Below, piece by piece: positions 23,581 to 33,696 of a DNA stretch of 64,000 nucleotides. Position numbers and translations under genes: made by a program. Positions within the stretch are counted from its first letter, which is position 1. Each line of letters opens with the position of its first letter. The stretch comes from Thinopyrum elongatum (lineage: Eukaryota; Streptophyta; Magnoliopsida; Poales; Poaceae). The stretch lies in NCBI GenBank assembly GCA_011799875.1, contig CM022297.1, positions 537,885,135 to 537,949,134 of the forward strand, given 5' to 3'. The notes under the pieces were generated by a model. That model saw only the letters and a list, made by a program, of their open reading frames with translations, made no database searches and was not told the origin of the DNA.

Positions 23581-23883
23581 CACTATTAGGGAAAATCCTA
23601 GCAGTAGCGCCGGTTTTAGGTATAGCAGTAGCGCGGGGTTGCGCGCTACTGATACGGCGCTACAGCTAAAGTGTATTAGTAGCGTGTGTTTGCCCACGCT
23701 ACTGCTATACCTGCTTAGCAGTAGCGCTTTTGGTAGAGAGCGCTACTGGTAGTTACTAGCAGCGCGCCGCTCTACCCGCGCTACTACTATTATTACGTAT
23801 TTCTTTTTTATTTTATGTCGTATTCATACGCCATTATACAAGTTTTCATACATTAGCAATTTAGAGATTATTTTTACATCAGA

Positions 23884-24061
23884 ATGAGTTATTACTTCAT
23901 TGGGTGAAAGAATCGTGGATTAGTTTCAAGTGCATGGATCCAAAGTGACCAATGGTCACTTTGGATCCATGCACTTGAAACTAAACCACGATTCTATTGG
24001 TCACTTTGGATCCATGCACTTGAAACTAAACCACGATTCTTTCACCCAATGACATAATAAC

Positions 24062-24065
<4 letters not shown>
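23884..24065. repeat. Long foldback (inverted repeat) with a duplicated right arm
   Basis: The left arm 23884-23953 pairs with 23996-24065 with only about three mismatches over 70 bases. A second copy of the inner part of the right arm (23954-23995) follows the left arm immediately, so a tight hairpin can also form around GACCAATGGTC. Sequence contains GGATCCATGCACTTG repeatedly. Confidence 0.8.

Positions 24066-24116
<51 letters not shown>
24063..24116 (+). repeat. (CAT)18 microsatellite
   Basis: Eighteen uninterrupted CAT units. Further CAT- and CTC-rich stretches follow to about 24350, so the whole stretch is low-complexity. Confidence 0.95.
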
Positions 24117-24754
24117 ATCATTAACAACTTATCGTCATAATACATCATTGTCATGTAACAACTCCTCATCATCATCATTTTCATCCATGAGACATCATAT
24201 AACAACTTGGTCACTAGTTATAATAACAACTCCTCCTCCTCCTCCTCCTCATCATCATCATCATCATCATACTACTCATAATCACTCCTCCTCCTCCTCA
24301 GCATCACCATCAACTCTAACACATTGTAGCACATAATAAAAAATTCTCATCATCATCATAGTCAAATATAATCAACACTAACTAATTGTTCTTAATACCT
24401 AGGACCTACTCCTGCTGCCCTCTCTCAAGTAAAATAGCATAAAATATGTGTAGCATTCCTGCTTCATCATATTGGAGAATGCAGATGAACCTGTCTCCTA
24501 ATTGTGGGTTGCGCTTCTGATTGCTGCCCCTAGTACTTCTCTGCTGTGATCCTTCACAATTTTGCTCCAGTCTTTGACTATTAAGAGTTGCTCGCTTCGA
24601 GAAATGATGAATGCACTCATGTGCAATGCAGGATATCTTGGCCGTAAGCTAACCATTGTCATGCGATTTTAGACTCGATCCAACGAGGCACAACACTCAT
24701 CGGGAGTCCCTGTTGAAGAACATCATAGTAACATACTTAGCAATAAAGTTTAGC

Positions 24755-25639
24755 TTAAAAAATAATGTATGCAAAAGATGCACTGAGGATAAATAGTAAA
24801 AATCTTAACATCCTTCCTAAATAGATGTGACCGTAGTTCAGTACGCACACTAGTGGTCGCATGTTTTGAGTACTAATATTTCTAAGTGCAGGAAAATAAC
24901 CTGTCTTGATAGTATCAAGATCCTCAAGACATGAAACATAATGACCTATCTCCTCGCAGTTTAGTTCAGCCCCGGGACAGTAGTAGGTGCTGTCTACCAA
25001 GCGCCGGGCATGTTTGCTTGAATGGAAATAAGCTGTCAATAGAAATTAGTTGTCAACTATTTTTAAATAAACAATATAAATTACTTAGTAAATATGGTTG
25101 AGAAACTCACATAATGGTAGAACTGGAGGCGTCTGCACATCGACCCAGATGTCGATATTACCTTCAATTTCATCTTTCGCATGAATATCAAAGGTGATAA
25201 GCATATTAGGCTCAAATGCATAAGCCTTGCATAGTGCTCTCCAATTTTTGCATTCAAAATAGGAGTAGGTGTCTGCATTGTATAATTTTACGGCAAAGTA
25301 TAACCATGCTCGGTCCTCAAGTGAACTCTCTTTACCTCCATACATTCCATAGTACTGAAACCAATCTTATCCAAGACATAGATTCTTGCATGGCAGGGGA
25401 TACGCTAGTAGAATTGTAAAAAATTAAAATTATAAGTTGAAGCAAAAGAAGCAGAAGTAGCAAAAGTCATGCTTAATTACGAAAAAAGACTTGTCATTGT
25501 GACTTAATATATCCACTTCGAAGTTCTCATCCAGCACGATGCTGAAGCGCCTACCACCAACTAGGTGAGGCCTATCGCATATGCCGCGCTTGTCTTCACA
25601 GTATTCGCAAGTACCGAATTCCCTTTCGTCGTCAGACAT
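24755..25639 (-). pseudogene. B3-like gene fragment carried by the nested CACTA
   Basis: On the minus strand a first block begins at ATG 25639 (MSDDEREFGTCEYCEDKRG) and contains RRFSIVLDENFEVDILSH. A second block (about 25420-25085) contains IPCHARIYVLDKIGF, then after a frame change GGKESSLEDRAWLYFAV, KNWRALCKAYAFEPNMLITF and WVDVQTPPVLPLCEF. A third block (about 25039-24755) contains RPLVCVLNYGHIYLGRM. The IP-x-YVLDKIG and NWRALCKAYAFEPN segments resemble strands of the plant B3 DNA-binding domain. Two Cys pairs in the first block could bind zinc. Blocks are separated by intron-like AT-rich gaps and at least one frameshift. The family call is tentative and the gene is broken. Confidence 0.4.
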
Positions 25640-25785
25640 TTCCTATATATGTTCATATTTGAAACATTGAAAATCAGTCGAAGGCAACTACCAGGAAACT
25701 CAACACACATATCACTATTACTCAATATGCAATGGGTTGACTTTAGATCTGTCGAGTCTTCCTTCCTAAACTCTTATCTCACGTA

Positions 25786-26120
25786 TATGGTGGGCAATCC
25801 CTCTCTGATATTGCGACCGTTGGTGATGGTCGCTACTCCTTCTTTCCCCAGTGCATAACAAAGGTCTAGCACAAAGAGAAGAAGGAGAAGCGATCCTCAC
25901 AACAACAGTCGGCATTCTTGTTCTCTCATATATATATGGTGGACACTCCCTCACCAATTTTTCGACCATCGATGATGGTCGCTACTCCTTCTTCCCCTAG
26001 CGCATAAGAAAGGTCTAGCACAAGGGGAAAAAGGAGAAGTGACCCCCACGACAACAGTCGGCATTCTTCTAATCTCATATATGGTGGAGACTCTCCCTCA
26101 CTAATTTTTTGACTGTCATG
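25786..26120. repeat. ~150-bp tandem repeat
   Basis: Landmarks ATATGGTGG, GATGGTCGCTACTCCTTCTT and GTCTAGCACAA recur with about 150-base spacing, starting near 25786, 25934 and 26085 (the last copy is partial). The sequence is non-coding. Confidence 0.7.
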
Positions 26121-26679
26121 TATGGACCCCCGACAGACTTAAAGTCAACTCGAAATGTCGTTTAATTCTCTTTCTAGCAAATCCGGGGCACTCGATATTT
26201 CCTACATATTCTGGCACAAGTCATGCTTAAATTCACGGAAAAATCCGGCATGACCTTTGCTAAAATAGGACATATCAAGCACCTGAAATTTGCCGGAACG
26301 GAAACGAATCAACACTCCGGCAAAACATAGGCCACTCGGAAATGAATCAACACTTCGCACATGAGCATAAACTGGTGCTCATTGGATTTCAATGGTTCAA
26401 TATTGACAAAAACATTTCAATATATGTTATAACCCGAACATTTCATTTGGTTAAGAAGCATAACTAAATACCCTAGTTCTACTCTATTCAACACCAAGGA
26501 GTGGAGAAGGAGGAGGTGGACTTTTAGCTCACCGACTCGGGTGTAGAGGAAGTAGAGGTAGCTCGGATGACGATCACTCCAAGGAGACACGACTCTACAA
26601 AGCCTGCATATTCCACTGAGTAAAATTTTAATTAGATCATCAAATCTCATATAACATTCTTTGATGACAAAGTGATAAT

Positions 26680-26960
26680 GATATAAATTCAACTAGTTCT
26701 ATTAATTCAACTAGTTCAACTAAGCACTTCTAAAAATAAACTAGTTCTATTAACTTTCTTACTAAAACTAAACTAGTTCTATAGTAAAATTTTAATTAGA
26801 TTATCAACTCTCATATACCTAAATTTTCTTAATAAAAATAAACTAGTTCTATTAATTCAACTAGTTCAACTAAGCACTTACTATAAATAAAATAATTAAT
26901 TTTCTTACTAATTCAACTAGTTCTATTAAGCACTTCCTAAATAAACTATTTCTATTAAAC
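26680..26960. repeat. AT-rich degenerate repeat of AACTAGTTCTATTAA
   Basis: AACTAGTTCTATTAA-like and AACTAGTTCAACTAAGCACTT-like phrases recur at least four times between 26687 and 26945. ACTAGT is palindromic. No gene. Confidence 0.65.
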
Positions 26961-27026
26961 ACTTACTAAAGAACAATAAAAAAACAGTAAAAACAGAGAG
27001 GAGGAGGGGGTTGGCTTACTTCCGTT

Positions 27027-27200
27027 TTTTGCTTTCTTCTCTTCGTTCTTTCTTCTTTTTTTTTCTTCTTTCTTCTCCCTTCCTTTCTTCCTTTCTTCTC
27101 TCTTCTTTCTTTCTTCTTCTCCTCTTCTTCTTTTTCTTCTTTTTCTTTTTTTCTCTTCTTCTTCTCTCTCTTCCCTTCTTCTTTCTTCTTTTCTTCACTT
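27027..27200 (+). repeat. Polypyrimidine tract (TTC/TTTCTT)n
   Basis: About 170 bases of almost pure C/T on the plus strand. Apparent reading frames here are composition artefacts. Confidence 0.9.
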
Positions 27201-27590
27201 TTGTCTTTCCTTACTATGGTTGGTCCTTGGTATGCCTGTTACCTCAGTGGAGGAGGAGCAGGAGCGTCGGCAGCGGCAGGCGACGACGGTGGTCGGGGAA
27301 CGGCGGCGGCGACGGACGACGGGGGGTGCGGGGGAGGGTGAGAGTGGAGAGGGAGAGCGGGGGCGGCCGGTCTGGGGAAGATAGGTGGCGTTTAGCAGTA
27401 GTGCGTGTTATGATAAAGCGCTACTGTTAAACTCCATAGCAGTAGCGGTTTTAACTGGAGACCCGCTACTGCTATGCCTGTAGCAGTAGCGCCTTCTACG
27501 AAACGCGCTACTGCTAAGCTAAGGCTAAGCATGTAAAAAATCAAAAATACATTGGTCATCAATGATCTTTTTGTGTAGAATCTAAATTGT

Positions 27591-27636
27591 CAATAGGAAT
27601 CTTCCCCGGTATAAGAACCGGCGAAGATTCCTATTG
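27591..27636. repeat. Short hairpin
   Basis: CAATAGGAATCTTCCCCGGT at 27591-27610 and ACCGGCGAAGATTCCTATTG at 27617-27636 form a 20-bp stem with one mismatch around a 6-base loop. Confidence 0.7.
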
Positions 27637-28016
27637 CGACCACAGATCCTACACATAGAGTTCAATGAAGACGAAGTGGTTGTGATGGTTTGAGAAGTAA
27701 TGCATTTAAGGTGGTAAACACCCTGTTAGCAGAGCGAGGTGGGACTAAACTTAGCAGCAGCGAGTGTTGGCGAAAATCGCTGCTGCTAAGTTCAATAGCA
27801 GTAGCGTGTTTAAAAAACAGGCACTACTATTATACCTAGTCTGGCGGCAACGTCGTGGCAATATTAGTAGTAGCGCTGTTTATTCCTAACGCGCTACTGC
27901 TACGTGGGTATCAGCAGCGCGTTTTGTGTACGCGCGCTAGTGCTAAGTAGCAGTAGCGCCTTATTTTGAGCCACGCTGCTGGTAAGATTCTGTGTATAAG
28001 GTTTTCCCTAGTAGTG

Positions 28017-29930
28017 CCTCTTCTTACTTTCAAATTTTTTCTCGTGTCAACATAGAACAACAGGAGTGTTGTGCAAATTTTTGGGATTTTTCGGGGTTCG
28101 CTTGGACATTTTTATACATTAACTGAGTTTTCTATGCATTCATGTGCATAATTCAAATTTGAACTACATGCACATGCTACAATGCATATAAATGGGTTGA
28201 AAAATCAAATGTGTGTCCTTGGTTGCAACCTTAGGTCCCATGCAAGAAATGGGAATGAATGTCAAACACCTTTGTCACCGTCACTCGATCGCTAACATTG
28301 TGATACATGGTTTTAAAATTCTAGTAAATCGAAAACTCGTGTGAAATTCATGAAACTTGACATGCTATCATGGAACGGCATCAACATGCAGTGGTAAAAA
28401 TATTGTCCCATTTGGGGCAGGTTGGTGTATAAGCTTCTCACAAACCAGAGCTTCTCGCAACAAGCCTCATGGTTACGGTAGGGAACGTTTCACCTTTCTG
28501 GAATAAACGATATCCATTGCCTCTTCTTGATTTCAATTTTTTCTCTAGTGTCAACATAGAACAACAGGAGTGTTGTGTTAAATTGTGGAATTTTTTGGGG
28601 TTTGTTTGGACATTTTTATGCATTAATTGAGTTTTCAATGCATTTATGTGCATAATTCAAATTTGAACTACATGCACATGCTCTAATGCATATAAATTTG
28701 TTGAAAATTCAAATATGTGTCCTTTGTTGCATGCTTAGGTCCCATGCAAGAAATGAGAATGAATGTCAAACACCCTGCCACCGTCACTCGGCCGCAAACA
28801 TTGAGAAACCTGGTTTTTAAATTCTAGTAAATCCAAAACTCGTCTGAAATTCATGAAACTTGGCATGCTATCATGGAGCGGCATCAACATGCCGTGGTAA
28901 AATTTTTGTCCCATTTGGGGCAGGTTTGGGTATAAGCTTCTTACAAACCAAATCTTCTCACAACAAGCCTGATGGTTTCGGTAGGGAACATTTCACCTTT
29001 CTGGACGAAACGATATCCGTTGCCTCTTCTTGATTTCAATTTTTTCTCTTTTGTCAACATAGAACAACAGGAGTGTTGTGTTAAATTTTGGAATTTTTTG
29101 GGGTTCGTTTGGACATTTTTATGCATTAATTGAATTTTCAATGCATTTATGTGCATAATTCAAATTTGAACTACATCCACATGCTCTAATGCATATAAAT
29201 TGGTTGAAAATTCAAATCTGTGTCCTTGGTTGCATGCTTAGGTCCCATGCAAGAAATGGGAATGAATATCTAACACCCTGCCACCGTCACTCGGCCGCAA
29301 ACATTGAGATACCTGGTTTTTAAATCCTAGTAAATCCAAAACTCGTCTGAAATTCATGAAACTTGGCATGCTATCATGGAATGGCACCCGACATGCCGTG
29401 GTAAATTTTTTGTCCCATTTGGGGCAGTTTGGGTATAAGCTTCTCATAAACCAGAGCTTCTCACAACAAGCCTGATGGTTTCGGTAGGGAACGTGCCACC
29501 TTTGGGGACGAAACGATATCCGTTGCCTGTTATTGCTTTAAAAAAATTTCTAGTGTCAACATAGAACAACAGGAGTGTTGTGTTAAATTTCGGAATTTTT
29601 TGGGGTTTGTTTGGACATTTTTATACATTAACTAGGTTTTCTAGGCATTTTATGTGCATAATTCAAATTTGAACTACATGCACATGCTCCAGTGCATATA
29701 AATTGGTTGAAAAATCAAATCTATGTCCTTGGGTGCATGCTTAGGTCCCATGCAATAAATGGGAATGAATTTCAAACACCAGGGCACTGTTGATTGCCGG
29801 CAAAACATTTAGATACTTTGTTTTTAAATTCTAGAAAATCCAAAACTCGTTTGAAATTGACGAAACTTGGCATGCTATCATGGAATGGCACCCGACATGC
29901 TGTGGTATTTTTCGTGTCCATTTTGAGATA
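28017..29930. repeat. ~503-bp tandem repeat array
   Basis: Units start near 28020, 28522, 29025 and 29528, each opening with a CTTCTT...TCAATTTTTTCTC-type phrase and AGTGTCAACATAGAACAACA. Each unit ends with GGTTTCGGTAGGGAACG and CGATATCCGTTGCC. Together with the copy before the nested CACTA there are about five units. Weak minus-strand reading frames repeat from unit to unit (for example near 28438-28653 and 28941-29156), but they look like by-products. Confidence 0.92.
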
Positions 29931-29988
29931 AGGCGCACTCGAATAAAAGCCAACAAAGGCATTTTGAAACAAATAGCTGCCACTCTAA

Positions 29989-30310
29989 CATCGCAAACGT
30001 TTTAGATAGAACACCCGTATGTAAACCGACAGCTTCCCCAGTAAGCCAAGGGAAAATGTGCCAAGCAGGATTTGTGCAGCTCTTCATCGCAAACGTTTTA
30101 GATAGAACACATGTATGCAAAGTGAGAGCTATGGTCTTCCGCAGTAAGCCAAGGGAAAATTCGCCGCGCAGGATTTGTGCATCTCTTCAACGCAAACGGT
30201 TCAGATTGACTAAGGTGTGCAAAGCGAGACTTCAGCGCTAAGCCAAGAGAAAATTTGGCAAGTAGGATTAGTACTCCCTTCAACGCAAACGGTTTTTTTC
30301 GGATGACCCG
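29989..30310. repeat. ~97-bp repeats with CACTA subterminal motif
   Basis: CATCGCAAACGTTTT at 29989 and 30085, and CAACGCAAACGGTT at about 30187 and 30283, each followed by CCAAGGGAAAAT-like text. These share the CGCAAACGGTT core with the element ends, so this is probably the inner edge of the right subterminal region. Confidence 0.75.
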
Positions 30311-30782
30311 TGTGCAACTACGTACAGACAATTTGGTAAGATTTGCATCTATCATATTGGGTATATTGCCATTTGTCAAACTGGAAAGATTGACATTTGT
30401 TGATCTAGTAAAATTGCCATTTGTCAATCCTTGTAACACTGCAATTTTTCAAAATATGCAGCTAAAAATCACTAGCACTATCTAATTTTTGCAACTAAAA
30501 TTCAGTAATTAAGCATAGATTTCATTCATAGATTAAGCAGTCGTTCCTAATTTGTACAAACAGTTCAACTCGACAGCTGAACCGACTAAACTTTTCCCCA
30601 ATTGTTGTGAACCACGTACTGAAATAGCTAGTTCAACTATATATACTAGCTAATTTTAAGTACGTTGTACAGTTCCACCACATCTATAGTCAAATGAACT
30701 GAACAAAATAGCCCCTAAATACTACTACTACTACGGAGGGGCTTTGTACTACTTCCGGCAGACTCTCCTCTGCCGAGCGCGC

Positions 30783-31520
30783 TCAGTAAGAGGAAGAGGA
30801 GCCTACCGATGAGCTGGACAACTGCAATATGGTGCCTGCTGCTGCTGCACCTTTAGCGACGCTCACCTCGAACGCCCTCTGCCGCTCCAGACGACCCCTC
30901 TCAAAGCGGCCGGACTGCTCATAGATCTCCTGATTCCTCGCCTCTACGTCGGCGTGTGCCGCGTCCACGGCGGCGGTAAGGCTCTTTGCGTGCTCGACGA
31001 GGTGCACCTCCGCCTCCCGCAGAAACTCGATGTAGCGCGCAAGGTCGCTGACGCACGTACGGGCCTCCACCTCCGCCTCCCTCCTTCGGGTGGCGGTGGC
31101 GGAGCGGGTGATGATCCCGGCGCTCGACGGTGGGCTGGCGGCCACGGCGGCTGACGATGGGGTGGCGGCCACGACCACCACCTCCCACCTTCGGGCCGCG
31201 GTGGCGGAGGAGGTGATGGCCATGGTGGCCGGCAGTAGGGTGGCGGCCACGACGGCCACCTCCCGCCTTCGGGCCGCGGCGGCGGAGCGGGCGATGGCCC
31301 TGGCTTTCGACGGTGGTGTGGCGGCAACGGCGGCCGGTAACAGCTGCCGACGGGCAGCGGCGGACGAGCGTGTGGTGGGTGTTCCGCGCACACCCAACTG
31401 GGACGCCACGCGCACTACACTACGCCGGGGACTGCGTCGCCGCCGCCGTGTAGCCTCCCAGCTAGAGCTGTGCTCTGATGACGGCGGAGTGGCTGAGCGA
31501 CGACGACAGACCGGTGCCAT
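30783..31520 (-). CDS. Hypothetical Arg/Ala-rich protein with coiled-coil C-terminus (CACTA cargo)
   Basis: An uninterrupted minus-strand frame of 245 codons starts at ATG 31520 (context GTCAATGGC), 81 bases downstream of a TATATAAA box. The first ~60 residues are basic (MAPVCRRRSATPPSSEHSSS onward). Residues about 65-165 hold three diverged repeats around the phrase I-x-R-S-A-x-A-x-R-R-R-E, encoded by imperfect 78-105-bp DNA repeats. The last ~75 residues, from ARYIEFLREAEVHLVEHAKS, form a likely coiled coil, and the protein ends in a Ser-rich tail. I chose 31520 rather than the upstream in-frame ATG because the TATA box lies between them. No family recognised. A nuclear, DNA-binding role is possible from composition only. 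Confidence 0.5.
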   Translation of the reverse strand: MAPVCRRRSATPPSSEHSSSWEATRRRRRSPRRSVVRVASQLGVRGTPTTRSSAAARRQLLPAAVAATPPSKARAIARSAAAARRREVAVVAATLLPATMAITSSATAARRWEVVVVAATPSSAAVAASPPSSAGIITRSATATRRREAEVEARTCVSDLARYIEFLREAEVHLVEHAKSLTAAVDAAHADVEARNQEIYEQSGRFERGRLERQRAFEVSVAKGAAAAGTILQLSSSSVGSSSSY

Positions 31521-31600
31521 TGACGATTGTGGGAGAAGCAGACGAGATAAGCTACAGGGAGGGAGGGGAAAATGCGACGTAGGATTCGCCGGCTGTGAGG

Positions 31601-31608
31601 GTTTATAT
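31601..31608 (-). promoter_or_regulatory. TATA box of the 30783-31520 gene
   Basis: Minus-strand ACTATATAAACCC, a near-consensus plant TATA box, 81 bases upstream of the chosen start codon. Supports that the reading frame is a gene. Confidence 0.6.
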
Positions 31609-31874
31609 AGTAGGCTGGTAAGCATTGGGATTTTGCGGGATTTCACCGAGTCGGGCGGGAAGCTTGCGCGGGAACCTGCGCGGTTGCGCGGGAATGGGCT
31701 CACCACCGTTTGGCCAAAAGAACGCCCCCACGCGCTGCTCAAGCTTGCTCTCGAACCATCTGCGGCAGCGGGGTGACAAGACGTGCGAGAGGAGGATGAA
31801 AGGACACATACACATACGGTTAGTAAAAAAATGTTTGCGATTTAATTACCTACTATACCCCCATCTTGGTTAAT

Positions 31875-32010
31875 AAGTAGGATTTAATTAATAAAATACG
31901 AATGCATGTCGCCAAAGATTATATCGTTGGATTCGTATTTGAACATAGTTTCCAGTTATATAATTTTTGTAACATGCATTAAAATTTTGTTGGTTAAATT
32001 TAAGGTTATA
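31875..32010. mobile_element. Stowaway-type MITE interior, ends lost
   Basis: GATTATATCGTTGGATTCGT and ACATGCATTAAAATTTTGTT with their inverted partners match the interior of a common Triticeae Stowaway MITE as I remember it. The left half (ATGCATGTCGCC) mirrors the right half (GTAACATGCATT). The CTCCCTCCG termini are absent. Confidence 0.5.
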
Positions 32011-32551
32011 TACTAGCAAGCGTTTGCCCACAACACACACGGCTTATTCCATCACAATCAGCTTGGATGGATCAACTGTATGCCACGTATCGCACATGCA
32101 ACTCTAATCTGATTCGTGCTTGATGTCTCCGACATTGCTCGCATAGTTCGTCTTATTTGCCACGTATCACTGTGCCGGCCTCTGCTCACGCCCCTCGGCA
32201 AGCTCTGCTCGCCGTTAGGCGCCGCGGCGCGCTCAGCTCGCGTCTGTCGGCGCGCTCGGCTTGTGGACAGCTTTCCCTTGCGTGTTCAACTGATATATGC
32301 ATATATATGGTTGCTCGCCATTGAGGAAACCGCGGAGCGCTCTGCTCGCGTCCCTCCGCGCGTGCTCTGGCAGCGGTTGGGCCTGCGCACGATCACGTCG
32401 GTGGCCCCATATGCATGCGGTTGCGCCGCGCACGTTGCCACGCGATGCCGTTATGTGCAGCACGATGGAGTTACGCGCTGCAAATTAGAACTGCCATCAG
32501 GGCATGCCGATATTCCAGGCCATCCGACTTCCCCTTTAATTCCCGTGGCCA

Positions 32552-32558
32552 TTATAAC
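32552..32558 (+). promoter_or_regulatory. TATA-like box before the exonuclease pseudogene
   Basis: TTATAAC lies 73 bases before ATG 32631, followed by a C/A-rich leader. Weak match to consensus; plausible remnant of the source gene's promoter. Confidence 0.35.
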
Positions 32559-32630
32559 CTTAGTCTCTTCAACCTTTCGATCGTGCCCCACAACACAACA
32601 AGCACACCCACGACGACACATAGAGAGGGG

Positions 32631-33302
32631 ATGTCTAGCGGCGCTCCAATGGAGTTCGGCGAGCATAAAGTGGAGACCCACGCGAGGGAGACGGATCTCT
32701 CAGTGGTGTACACCATCGACCCGGCCGTGGTGGACGACTACATCAACACCGTTGAGCAATTGCTTGCTCGAGACAAGTACAAGGTGGTCGGCATCGACCT
32801 CTAGTACACCGCCTGTCGTCCCAACATAGATTAGAAGGTTGCAGTCGCCCAGTTGTGTGTGCGCCATCATGTGCTCATCTACCACTACTTCATGGCCACA
32901 GAGCCTTCCGACCGTTTTGCCAGGTTTGTCAACAACACCGACTACAAGTTCGCTACGGTGGAAACTACCGATGATGTAAAAGCGCTCAGGGTTACAGGCT
33001 TGGCCTGCAAGAACCTTGTCGAGATCCGTGAGCACTACAGGGTCTGGGGCAGCACGAAGAAGGACTCCCTGGCTGAACTAGCCTCGGCCATCATCGACCC
33101 ATACTACAAAAAGATGAAGCAGGATGCCAACAGAACACGTCCCATATCCTGGCACGGGGCCTGGATGCGGCAACTGGTTGAACCTCACCTCAGGTTCGTG
33201 GCCAAGAGCATGTACACATGCTACGAGATGCATAGGCGGATCGTTGACATGAGGAAGTGCCTAGTTACCCAAATCGATGAGCCCGGATCGAGACACAAGT
33301 AG
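32631..33302 (+). pseudogene. 3'-5' exonuclease-domain (DEDD, Werner-like) gene, inactivated CACTA cargo
   Basis: One frame from ATG 32631 to TAG 33300 (about 223 codons) with only two interruptions, at 32802 and near 32832. The product resembles plant RNase-H-fold 3'-5' exonucleases. The first exonuclease motif reads VVGIDL then a TAG where the catalytic Glu of the D-x-E motif should be. A second stop replaces a Gln shortly after. Towards the end WHGAWMRQLVEPHLR and FVAKSMYTCYEMHRRIVD correspond to the last motif, but the usual catalytic Asp position (A-K-D) reads Ser. The frame is otherwise open and protein-like, implying recent decay or selection on a related source copy. There are no introns, so retrocopying or capture of a single-exon gene is possible. 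It lies close to the right end of the CACTA. Confidence 0.65.
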
Positions 33303-33690
33303 TGCAAGCGTCACAAGAAGTAGATGATGATCAGATGATCGTTTATGCTAGTTAATCATGCATGTAATATATAGTTTACTTCGGTGTGTGGAAATGTCAT
33401 GTGTGTAGTAGCCACCTATGTAATTATGCATGTACTAGTTTACTTTGGTGTGTACAAATGCCATGGTTGTAGTAGCCACCTATGTAAGTGGATGTTTAAA
33501 TTGGTTATGCAACCATGTCCTCATAAGTGTGTATATATATATGTTGTTGTTCTATATGCAATCCTATCGCACAACACACACGTCTTATTAGAAGCAATCA
33601 TCTGTGTTATTATCGGTCTTCACACACATTTCTGATTACAGACCTGTTTGCCACGTATCACACACCATCTTGTTATATTGAACCGTTTCT
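33303..33690 (+). other. AT-rich spacer
   Basis: Contains an approximate duplication (GTAGCCACCTATGTAA at about 33409 and 33473, with TAGTTTACTTYGGTGTGT before each, about 64 bases apart). No coding sequence. Confidence 0.5.
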
Positions 33691-33696
33691 GTTCTC

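Larger units (their letters stand above)
23581..28016. mobile_element. 4.4-kb CACTA element nested in the larger CACTA
   Basis: The left end is CACTATTAGGGAAAATCCTA and the right end, reversed, is CACTACTAGGGAAAACCTTA. The 3-bp duplication CCT is at 23578-23580 and 28017-28019. Both ends carry dense arrays of the motif AGCAGTAGCGC in both orientations (about 23600-23790, 27390-27520 and 27750-27995), which I associate with Caspar-type CACTA elements. Inside are a B3-like gene fragment, simple repeats, a long foldback and a polypyrimidine tract, but no transposase. It is therefore probably a non-autonomous copy. Confidence 0.9.

Noticed and set aside
27011..27430. 139-codon open frame rich in Phe/Leu/Ser and its antisense Lys/Arg/Glu partner
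   Set aside because: Entirely produced by the polypyrimidine tract; low complexity.
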